Positions 1 to 5,436 of a DNA stretch of 5,436 bases are shown here, piece by piece. Location of the stretch: positions 1-5,436 of the forward strand of contig QHYO01000045.1 in the NCBI GenBank assembly GCA_003224135.1. The letters run 5' to 3'. Both the position numbers and the translations under genes were made by a program. The notes under the pieces are model-generated. The model saw only the letters and a list, made by a program, of their open reading frames with translations. It ran no database searches and was not told the origin of the DNA. This stretch comes from Acidobacteriota bacterium. Lineage in GTDB: Bacteria; Acidobacteriota; Terriglobia; Acidiferrales; UBA7541. Position 1 is the stretch's first letter. Every line of letters begins with the position of its first letter.

Positions 1-596
1 AGGTCAGAGTTCGTCTTCAATTCAAATTCTTCCATGATCTTATATTTGTGAAATGCCACTGTACGCGGCGTCACCTGCAACACGTCCGCCGCTTCCTTCA
101 TCGTTCGGCCCTCCGCCAGCAACTGCAGCACTTCCCGTTGCCGCGGTGTCAGCGTCTTGCCTGGATGCGAGTCTGGATTCCGAACAAACTTATCCAGCAA
201 ACTCTGCGCCATGTACGAAGTTACGAAGGTCTCGCCCTTCAGCACCTGCTGAATCGCTCTTACAAGTTCCGAACCCGCGGATTTCTTCAACAGAAACCCC
301 GATGCCCATTTCCGCAGGACCTCGCTTGCCACCTCGGCGTCCTCGCTCATCGTCACCACAATCAGCTTCGCGTGCGGAACGAGCTTCTTTAGCCGCTCTC
401 CCGCTTCAAATCCATTCAGCACCGGCATGCTCAGATCCAGCAAAATCACGTCAGGCCGTAGTTGCTCCGCTTTTTCAAGCAGCACGCGTCCATCCGAAGC
501 GGTGCCCACAACTTCAAACTGAGGTTCCAGCAGTCTGCTGAAAGCTTCAGCGACCAGAGTGTGATCGTCCGCCAAAAGGATTCGCGGCTTACCCAT
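1..596 (-). CDS. NarL/FixJ-family response regulator (C-terminus cut by window edge)
   Basis: This is a two-component response regulator that is phosphorylated by a partner histidine kinase and binds DNA in the cytoplasm. Reading the minus strand from the ATG at 594-596 gives 198 residues with no stop before the edge; about 10-20 residues are probably missing. Residues 4-120 form a receiver domain: acidic pair D10/D11, phospho-acceptor D54 in 'VILLDLSMP', switch residue T82 in 'VVTMSED', and invariant lysine K104 in 'GFLLKK'. After a linker, residues 149-198 match a LuxR-type helix-turn-helix ('LTPRQREVLQLLAEGRT', then 'TPRTVAFHKYKIMEEF'). All key receiver residues are present, so it should be phosphorylatable. 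The start is supported by GGAG at 604-607, seven bases upstream, and there is no nearby in-frame upstream ATG. It is divergent from the DUF5666/receptor pair, and no kinase gene is visible. The targets are unknown; control of the divergent genes or of itself is inference. Confidence 0.95.
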   Translation of the reverse strand, partial: MGKPRILLADDHTLVAEAFSRLLEPQFEVVGTASDGRVLLEKAEQLRPDVILLDLSMPVLNGFEAGERLKKLVPHAKLIVVTMSEDAEVASEVLRKWASGFLLKKSAGSELVRAIQQVLKGETFVTSYMAQSLLDKFVRNPDSHPGKTLTPRQREVLQLLAEGRTMKEAADVLQVTPRTVAFHKYKIMEEFELKTNSD

Positions 597-603
597 CCCA
601 GGA

Positions 604-607
604 CTCC
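604..607 (-). promoter_or_regulatory. Ribosome binding site of the response regulator
   Basis: On the minus strand GGAG is followed by a 7-base spacer and the ATG at 596. This spacing supports that ATG as the true start. The next upstream ATG (619-621) is in another frame and has no comparable site. Confidence 0.6.
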
Positions 608-628
608 AACTTATTTCCCATCGTGTAG

Positions 629-681
629 TTGTTCCCGCAAGTCGATCCGACATTGCGGGGAACGTATTCTTGTTCTTGCAA
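629..681. repeat. 12-bp near-direct repeat TTGTTCnnGCAA (two copies plus one inverted relative)
   Basis: TTGTTCCCGCAA (629-640) and TTGTTCTTGCAA (670-681) match at 10 of 12 positions and start 41 bp apart, close to four helical turns. The right arm of the palindrome between them (653-663) is an inverted relative, GTTCCCCGCAA on the minus strand. Three related half-sites in 53 bp just upstream of a regulator gene resemble a multi-site operator. Chance cannot be excluded for repeats this short. Confidence 0.4.
631..663. repeat. Imperfect palindrome / hairpin, 14-bp stem
   Basis: The arms are GTTCCCGCAAGTCG (631-644) and CGACATTGCGGGGAAC (648-663). They pair over 14 base pairs around the 3-base loop ATC, with two single-base bulges on the right arm (A652 and one G near 657). 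It lies 34 bases upstream of the response regulator ATG, so it may fold in that gene's mRNA leader, depending on an unmapped transcription start. It could equally be a DNA operator. No T-tract follows on either strand, so it is not an ordinary intrinsic terminator. The bulged shape also resembles REP-type dispersed repeats. The structure is directly visible; its role is unknown. Confidence 0.7.
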
Positions 682-773
682 CTTCAGACACAATACGCGC
701 GTGATCGAATTGCACAATCTCTTTCCCCCGATTTTATGGAATGACTGTACCAAATAACTCGCCAAAAGCGTCC

Positions 774-814
774 TATCCCTAGGCCGCTGTAGGGGTGTAA
801 CCCATCAGCTTGGG
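774..814. repeat. Cluster of overlapping short inverted repeats
   Basis: Three possible stems share the same bases. TATCCCTA (774-781) pairs with TAGGGGTG (790-797) around an 8-base loop, including two T-G wobbles. GGGT (793-796) pairs with ACCC (800-803) around GTA. CCCA (801-804) pairs with TGGG (811-814) around six bases. They lie about 40-80 bases upstream of the GTG at 855 and could be an operator or alternative leader-RNA folds. The stems are short and the functional reading is speculative. Confidence 0.3.
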
Positions 815-843
815 TCTCCGGAATTTGTACGTAACGATACGAC

Positions 844-847
844 GGAG
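844..847 (+). promoter_or_regulatory. Ribosome binding site that decides the DUF5666-like gene start
   Basis: GGAG lies exactly seven bases before the GTG at 855-857. The longer alternative, TTG at 810, has no purine-rich site at the right distance and would add 15 basic residues ahead of the signal peptide. This supports the shorter start. Confidence 0.6.
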
Positions 848-854
848 ATTGAAA

Positions 855-2045
855 GTGCGATCTCAAGCTCATCATTCACGCGTAGTCCGCTCTGCCGTGA
901 CACTGGTTGCATTTTTTACCTTTTGGCAGGTCGCTGATGCACAGCAATCGTCTACCGGTCCTGCGCGTGTCGTCGGCACAATTCAGGTGATTTCCGGCAA
1001 GTCGCTTACTGTCATCTCCGATACCGGTGTTTCCTCAGACGTTCGCATCGAAGACGCGACGAAGTTCCTACAAATCGAGCCCGGTAGAACCGACCTTAAA
1101 GAGGCAACTCCGCTTTCTTTCAGCGAGTTGCAGAGTGGTGATCGTGTACTGGTCCGCGGCATCCTCGCGGAGGATGGAAAAACTATCCGCGCGGCTTCCG
1201 TCATCGCCGTCAAAAAAGTTGCGATTGCCGAAAAACAGGCCAAAGAGCGCGCTGAATGGCAACGTGGAATTGGCGGACTGGTGAAATCCGTCGATCCATC
1301 GGCCTCAACGATTTTGCTCACGACAAATTCGTTGAACGCGAACAAAGAAGTATTGGTGCATTTTACCAAGGACACTATCCTTCGTCGTTACGCAGCCGAT
1401 TCCACGCGGTTTGACTCAGCCAGGCTTGCGCCGCTTTCGGAACTCCAGCCGGGCGATCAGCTTCGCGCCAGGGGCGGCCGCAGCGAATCCGGCTCGGAAT
1501 TCAATGCCGTTGAAATTATCTCCGGCACGTTCCGGAGCATTGCCGGCACGATTTTAAGCGTCGACGCCGCCACAAACGCTTTTGTCGTGCAGGATCTCGC
1601 ATCGAAGACTGCCGTCACTCTGAGGATTTCCTCTGAATCTCAAATGCGCAAGCTTCCTGCGCAATTTGCGGAGGGACTTGCGGCTCGGCTGCATGGCCAG
1701 GCCAGCGGCACGGGACAATCTCAAAACCCGGCAGCGCAAGATGTCGCGCCACAGGCTGCTTCAAATGCTCAACGGGGAAGTACACCTGGTGCTTCTCAAG
1801 GCGGCCGCGGCGCCGGCGGCGACTTTCAACAAATGATCGCGCGCATGCCGGCCGCAACAATCGCGGATTTGCAAAAAGGCGATGCCGTTATGGTCGTCAC
1901 CACGCAAGGCAACGGAAAGGACCCTCTCACTGTCGTTACTCTTCTTGGCGGCGTCGAGCCGATTCTTCGCGCCTCGCCAAAGGGCAGTCAGGACATGATT
2001 CTTGCTCCCTGGAGCCTCGGCGGTGGTGAACCTTCCGGCAATTGA
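855..2045 (+). CDS. Secreted protein with three DUF5666-like repeats
   Basis: This is a 396-residue exported protein of unknown function. Residues 1-29 form a signal peptide: basic start, hydrophobic 'AVTLVAFFTF', then a likely cut after 'ADA' before QQ. Three related beta-rich units follow, at about 39-119, 139-224 and 229-366. Each opens with a G-[TL]-[IV] strand motif ('VVGTI', 'IGGLV', 'IAGTI') and carries a turn of the form [SA]-[ED]-L-Q-x-G-D (90-96, 195-201, 337-343). This matches the small barrel family DUF5666. The third unit holds a low-complexity Gln/Ala/Gly insert (about 281-326) with a 'GGRGAGG' stretch. The tail 'PWSLGGGEPSGN' is polar and glycine-rich. I chose GTG 855 for its GGAG site and clean signal peptide; the frame is open back to 801, so TTG 810 (411 residues) is possible. 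The receptor gene starts 36 bp downstream, so an operon and an envelope role alongside the receptor are likely but inferred. Confidence 0.85.
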   Translation: MRSQAHHSRVVRSAVTLVAFFTFWQVADAQQSSTGPARVVGTIQVISGKSLTVISDTGVSSDVRIEDATKFLQIEPGRTDLKEATPLSFSELQSGDRVLVRGILAEDGKTIRAASVIAVKKVAIAEKQAKERAEWQRGIGGLVKSVDPSASTILLTTNSLNANKEVLVHFTKDTILRRYAADSTRFDSARLAPLSELQPGDQLRARGGRSESGSEFNAVEIISGTFRSIAGTILSVDAATNAFVVQDLASKTAVTLRISSESQMRKLPAQFAEGLAARLHGQASGTGQSQNPAAQDVAPQAASNAQRGSTPGASQGGRGAGGDFQQMIARMPAATIADLQKGDAVMVVTTQGNGKDPLTVVTLLGGVEPILRASPKGSQDMILAPWSLGGGEPSGN

Positions 2046-2070
2046 GTTTTTTCGGTGCTCCAACTCTTCT

Positions 2071-2076
2071 GAGGAG
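2071..2076 (+). promoter_or_regulatory. Ribosome binding site of the TonB-dependent receptor
   Basis: GAGGAG is followed by a 5-base spacer and the ATG at 2082. It is the strongest Shine-Dalgarno match in the window and fixes the receptor start, giving a typical signal peptide. Confidence 0.75.
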
Positions 2077-4303
2077 ATTCGATGAATTTGGCGTTCAGCC
2101 TGACTTCGAAACTGGTCGTGTCGCTTCTTGCTTGGTTGACGATTTTTCTTGCGGACGCATCGCAAGTGCCTACCGGAAGTTTGCGCGGCCAGGTTACCGA
2201 TCCTTCCGGAGCCGCCGTCCCCGGCGCAACGGTGGCGGTCCTTCCCGCAGAGGGGCCATCCAGTACAACGACCACCAATCGCGATGGAGTCTTCGAATTG
2301 AAGCCACTCGCTCCCGGCAAATATATCGTGCAAGTTTTTGCCCGGGGCTTCGCACAATTTGAAGTGAAAGACGTTGCCGTCACAGCCGGCTCTCCCATAG
2401 TCATCGCTGTCCACCTGTCGATCGAGGAGCAAAAGGAAAAAGTAGTTGTGTCTGATTCCACAACGCAGCTCGACACCAGCAGCGGCAGCAACGCCAATTC
2501 GCTTACGCTTAAAGGCAAGGATCTGGAAGCCCTTTCAGACGATCCCGACGAACTACAGGAAGAACTCACCGCTCTTGCAGGCCCATCGGCTGGACCGAAC
2601 GGCGGGCAGATTTACATCGACGGCTTTACCGCCGGCCAATTACCTCCGAAATCCTCCATCCGCGAAATCCGCCTGAATCAAAACCCGTTTTCCGCCGAAT
2701 ACGACAAGCTCGGCTACGGACGTATCGTAATTTTCACCAAGCCGGGCACTGACAAGCTGCACGGCCAATTTATGATCAACGGCAATGCCTCGACATTTAA
2801 CGCGCGGAATCCTTTTGTCGGAGAAGCCACACAGCCCGCTTACCACTCCGTCCTCTATAGCGGCAACATCGGTGGCCCGATCAACAAAAAAGCCTCGTTC
2901 TTTTTTAATCTGGATCGCCGCAACATCGATGAAATTTCCGTTATTAATACTCCCATACTCGACGCCAACTTCGATCCCATTCAATTTACCGGCGCGGTCC
3001 CTAATCCCCGCACGCGGACGAATCTCACTCCTCGCATCGACTATCAGCTTTCCTCTACCAATACTCTCACTGCGCGCTATCAATATTTTCGCGAGAACGA
3101 AGTCAACAACGGCGTCGGGCAATTCAATTTGGCCACCCACGGATTCAACGAACTCAACGCCGAACACACCCTTCAAATCAGTGACACGCAAACGTTAACC
3201 GAACGCACCATCAACGAAACCCGCTTCCAATATGTACGCTCGGCAAGCACGGAAACGGTTCTGGATACCACTCCCGCCATCGTTGTTCAAGGCGCATTTA
3301 CTGGCGGCGGTAACTACCAGGGAAATTTGCTGCAAAGAACTGACGGATATGAAATCCAGAACTACACCTCAATCGCGTCTGGAAAACATTTCATCAGGTT
3401 CGGCGTTCGCGCGCGCATTGACGACGACTCCGTCAACAAGACCCAGGGTTTCAATGGTTCTTTCACTTTCGATTCGCTTGCCTCCTATCAAATCACTGAA
3501 CAGGATTTGCGGTCCGGTTTCAGTGCCGATCAAATTCGTGCTGACTGTCGCGCCGCGTCTTCCTCCGGAACTCCCATCTGCGGCGGCGCCAGCCTTTTTG
3601 CCATAACTACTGGCAACTCCCTTGTTGCCAATACCTATTTCGATCTCGGTATTTTCGCCCAGGACGAATGGCGGATTCGTCCAAACATCACCTTCAGCTA
3701 CGGCCTCCGCTATGAACGCCAAAACCAAATCGATGACAATGGCGGATTCGCGCCGCGGCTCGGCGCAGCGTGGGGAATTGGGAAAACCAAGCAAGGCGCT
3801 CCAAAAGCTGTTCTACGCGTAGGTTTCGGAATTTTTTATGACCGATTCAAACAGCAATATCTCGAACAAGCCCAGTTACTCAATGGCATTACGCAGCAGA
3901 GCTTCGTCGTTACCAATCCCGACTTTTTTCCAAACCTGCCAACCAGTGCTGAGCTGGCCGCGGCGCAAACTTCTCCTACCATCTACCAAGTCGATTCTCA
4001 CCTAAAAAACCCGTACACGATGCAATCCGGCGTCACTCTTGAAAAACAAGTCGGCAAAAGTGCAAACGTCGCATTCACGTATTTGTATTCGCGCGGCGTC
4101 CACGCCTTGCTCGCGCGCAACATTAACGCTCCCCTTCCACCCGATTTCAATCCCGCGAATCGGCCTCTCGGCGGTGACAACAACGTCTATCAGTACGATT
4201 CCGCTGGGGACTTCAAGCAAAACCAGCTCATCATCAACGGTAATGTGCGCGTCGGCCCTCGCGTTTCTCTTTTTAGCTACTACACTCTGAACTACGCCAA
4301 TAG

Positions 4304-4349
4304 CGATACCACTGGCGTCTCCCAGTCGATTACGGCCGTGCGTTTTTTG
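4304..4349 (+). other. Frameshift interval in the receptor gene
   Basis: The upstream frame keeps family sequence up to 'NSDTTG' (to 4316). The downstream frame carries the conserved 'DYGRA' from 4328, and its last stop upstream is TAG 4301-4303. The lesion therefore lies most likely at 4311-4330. Relatives, as I recall them, carry roughly ten or more extra residues between these motifs, so a small out-of-frame deletion of 3n+1 bases fits better than a single-base error, though both are possible. Confidence 0.75.
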
Positions 4350-4987
4350 ATATCCGGCACCGGTTGTTCCTCGGCGGCTCCATTGGCCTTCCTTATATGT
4401 TTCGACTCAGCCCGTTTCTGATCGCAAGTTCTGGCGTGCCCTTCAACGTGACAAGTGGGATCGACTCTAACCATGATTCCGTTTTCACCGACCGTCCAAC
4501 CTTCGCTGAATTCCAAACTGCGCTCGCTGGCGCAACTATTCCCGGTAACGTCAGCTTCCATTGCGAACCGGCAACAGGCGCCACTGAAATTCCCATCAAT
4601 TGTGGACTCGGCCCAGCGCGCTTTTCGTTGAACTTGCGGCTTAGCAAGACTTTTGGCTTTGGCAAAAAAGCAAAAAGCGCGGCAACCGCTGGCGGCGGTC
4701 CGATGACCGGCGGCACATTTGGCCGTGGTCCCGGTGGTCCGGGCGGTGGCGGGAGAGGCAATCGTGGCGGCGGAATGTTTGGAGGAGACTCAGCCTCTTC
4801 CGGTCAACGCTACAGCCTTACGTTCGGCATTTCTGCTCGCAATCTCCTGAACAACGTGAACGAAGGGCTGCCTGTCGGTGTGATCAGTTCATCTGTTTTT
4901 GGACATGCGAACGCGCTCGCGGGTGGTCCTTTCGGCAGCCAGGCTTCCAACCGCCGCGTCGACATGCAGGTAGCCTTCAACTTCTAG
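4325..4987 (+). pseudogene. TonB-dependent receptor, C-terminal barrel (continuation in a shifted frame)
   Basis: This is the 3' part of the receptor starting at 2082, read one base back relative to the first frame. It begins with the family motif 'VDYGRAFFDIRHRLFLGGSIGLP' split as VDYGRA (from 4325) and FFDIRHR. It then has the late barrel strands 'RLSPFLIASSG' and 'DRPTFAEF', a Cys pair (codons at 4562 and 4601), 'FSLNLRLSKTFGFG', and a Gly/Arg-rich insert at about 4691-4789. It ends 'ALAGGPFGSQASNRRVDMQVAFNF', whose final Phe strand is the usual outer-membrane assembly signal. The frame is closed upstream by TAG at 4301-4303. The only candidate starts are internal (for example TTG 4364, without a ribosome binding site), so independent translation is unlikely: a 207-residue barrel end with no signal peptide would have no obvious use. 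It is best annotated as one broken gene, 2082-4987. Confidence 0.85.
4343..4349 (+). other. T TTT TTG slippery heptamer
   Basis: In the phase of the upstream frame the codons are CGT TTT TTG, so the heptamer fits the X XXY YYZ form for -1 slippage. A -1 slip here, or one extra U from transcriptional slippage on the six-T run, would give '...AVRFFDIRHR' and join the two receptor frames. I see no clear upstream Shine-Dalgarno-like stimulator and no strong hairpin downstream, so efficient slippage is not established. Confidence 0.35.
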
Positions 4988-4995
4988 TTTGCAGA

Positions 4996-5436
4996 TCAGT
5001 CCAGATCTTTTTCCTTGGCTTTGCGACGGGATTTCGTTTCCTGTGTCGCGGGAAAAATATTGTGTTGCAAAGCTGGCACCGGTTTGTCGCCCATCCTGTC
5101 CTGCCACAAAAACTGATTCAGCAAAGCCGTATCCACGGCATCGGCGTGGCTGAAATCCATATTCCGGCCTTCCTTCCAATCCTTTTCATTCATTCGGTAG
5201 ATCAGGCCGTTGTCACGGTTTCGATAATCGGCGGAAAACGGCGGCTGTGTTCCGTCCCCAGAAAATAACGGCGCCATTACCGTAGCGCGCGAGTCATTGG
5301 AATTCATGGGTGGAACGCCCAGCAATGCTTCGATCGTCCGCACAATATTTATGGTCGTATAAAAAGTGTGATCCATAAGCGGAATCACTTCACCGGCGCT
5401 GTTCTTCGTGATGGCAGCGTATTTGCTGATCACCAG
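4996..5436 (-). CDS. Alkaline-phosphatase-like phosphoesterase, C-terminal 146 residues (start outside window)
   Basis: This open frame enters from the right edge and stops with TGA at 4996-4998. The visible part matches the end of the acidobacterial phosphoesterase group often annotated as bifunctional YncE-like/alkaline phosphatase family protein. The marks are 'DHTFYTTINIVRTIEALLG' (residues 22-40 of the visible part), 'MAPLFSG', 'QPPFSADYRNRDNGLIY', and 'DTALLNQFLWQDRMGDKPVPA'. H23 in the DHT motif may be a metal ligand, as in related phosphoesterases, but the main catalytic region lies outside the window, so activity cannot be judged. Whether an N-terminal beta-propeller is present also cannot be seen. 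The C-terminus ends in a charged, lysine-rich tail ('KSRRKAKEKDLD'). A GTG at 5431-5433 is an internal valine, not a start. The gene is convergent with the receptor, with 8 bp between stops. Such proteins are usually exported. Confidence 0.85.
   Translation of the reverse strand: MVISKYAAITKNSAGEVIPLMDHTFYTTINIVRTIEALLGVPPMNSNDSRATVMAPLFSGDGTQPPFSADYRNRDNGLIYRMNEKDWKEGRNMDFSHADAVDTALLNQFLWQDRMGDKPVPALQHNIFPATQETKSRRKAKEKDLD

Larger units (their letters stand above)
597..854. promoter_or_regulatory. Divergent intergenic control region
   Basis: This 258-bp stretch separates the starts of the response regulator (minus) and the DUF5666-like gene (plus), so both promoters should lie here unless the regulator is read from further away. 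I see no convincing consensus promoter on either strand. The best plus-strand match is TTGCAC (710-715), 16 bases, TTTTAT (732-737), which is weak. Acidobacterial promoters need not match the E. coli consensus. The region contains a strong imperfect palindrome (631-663), a related direct repeat (629-640 and 670-681) and overlapping short palindromes (774-814). No credible gene was seen inside it; an open frame of the minus strand over 684-875 has no supporting features. Confidence 0.6.
2082..4421 (+). pseudogene. TonB-dependent receptor, N-terminal 4/5 (frameshifted before the C-terminus)
   Basis: This encodes most of an outer-membrane TonB-dependent receptor of the acidobacterial carboxypeptidase-regulatory (Oar-like) type; the substrate is unknown. 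The frame runs 779 residues. Residues 1-26 are a signal peptide ('LVVSLLAWLTIFLADA'). Residues 31-113 form the carboxypeptidase-regulatory-like beta domain ('GQVTDPSGAAVPGATV', then 'NRDGVFELKPLAPGKY'). The plug spans about 130-235 ('QIYIDGF' 176-182, 'GYGRIVIFTKPGT' 211-223). The barrel starts near 236 ('NARNPF', 'NIGGPINKKASFFFNLDRR', 'FAQDEWRI' 525-532, 'FAPRLGAAW'). C489 and C500 may form a loop disulfide. The family pattern holds through 'YTLNYANSDTTG' (to about residue 745). Roughly the last 30 residues do not resemble the family, and the expected barrel end continues in another frame (see 4325-4987). Joined, the two parts would give about 960 residues, a normal length. It is probably co-transcribed with the DUF5666-like gene. 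It is either a recent pseudogene, a sequencing error, or rescued by slippage. Confidence 0.88.

Noticed and set aside
589..621. Ten-codon upstream ORF on the minus strand, overlapping the response regulator start (ATG at 619-621, TAA at 589-591)
   Set aside because: There is no ribosome binding site before its ATG, and a frame this short overlapping a start codon is expected by chance. The GGAG within it serves the regulator start.
48..704. Plus-strand open frames over the response regulator gene
   Set aside because: Translations are rich in Arg, Pro, Ser and His without domains, while the minus strand encodes a complete receiver domain with all key residues.
710..737. Possible plus-strand promoter TTGCAC, 16 bases, TTTTAT
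   Set aside because: Only 3 of 6 and 4 of 6 matches to the consensus, which is too weak to call in a region of this composition.
801..857. Longer start of the DUF5666-like protein at TTG 810
   Set aside because: It lacks a well-placed ribosome binding site and buries the signal peptide behind 15 extra residues. GTG 855 has GGAG at seven bases and an ordinary signal peptide.
1761..2569. Long minus-strand open frames (193 and 223 codons) opposite the DUF5666-like and receptor genes
   Set aside because: Their products are low-complexity and basic or Ser-rich with no recognisable motif. They overlap confidently coding sequence and are antisense shadows.
4364..4987. Independent 207-residue protein starting at TTG 4364
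   Set aside because: No ribosome binding site or signal peptide, and its sequence is plainly the end of the receptor barrel, with family motifs continuing upstream of 4364 in the same frame.
4993..5012. Intrinsic terminator for the receptor
   Set aside because: The stem is only 5 bp and AT-leaning, and it lies within the phosphoesterase coding sequence. It is noted as a finding but is not strong enough for a feature.

Overview
The window looks like chromosomal DNA of an Acidobacteriota (Terriglobia-type) bacterium. This rests on family recognition, not a database search. The signs are a large TonB-dependent receptor with an N-terminal carboxypeptidase-regulatory-like domain and the 'GYGRIVIFTKPGT' plug-to-barrel motif, a secreted multi-repeat DUF5666-like protein directly upstream of it, and an alkaline-phosphatase-type phosphoesterase tail. 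All three are typical of the receptor-rich genomes of that phylum. By eye the base composition is moderately GC-rich and even throughout. I see no insertion sequence, tRNA, rRNA, CRISPR array or phage gene.

Layout, left to right. (1) 1-596, minus strand: a NarL/FixJ-type response regulator, running off the left edge and lacking only its last residues. (2) 597-854: a 258-bp divergent intergenic region. It holds a 14-bp-stem imperfect palindrome (631-663), a related 12-bp direct repeat (629-640 and 670-681) and a cluster of small G/C-run palindromes (774-814). (3) 855-2045, plus strand: a secreted protein with three DUF5666-like beta-barrel repeats; a GTG at 855 is a better start than the longer TTG at 810. 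(4) 2082-4987, plus strand: a TonB-dependent receptor 36 bp downstream of (3), very probably in the same operon, and broken by a frameshift near 4311-4330. The first frame stops at 4419-4421, while the conserved C-terminal barrel continues in another frame to 4987. (5) 4996-5436, minus strand: the C-terminal 146 residues of a phosphoesterase, convergent with the receptor and only 8 bp from its stop codon.

Inferred function: the secreted DUF5666-like protein and the receptor form an envelope pair, one periplasmic or surface-associated and the other an outer-membrane barrel for an unknown substrate. The regulator is transcribed divergently from them and could control them or itself through the repeats between the genes, but the sequence does not prove this. 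The most notable points are the receptor frameshift, the T TTT TTG slippery heptamer just inside the frame overlap that could restore the correct frame, and the unexplained hairpin and repeats in the divergent region. I did not find a clearly new multi-gene system.
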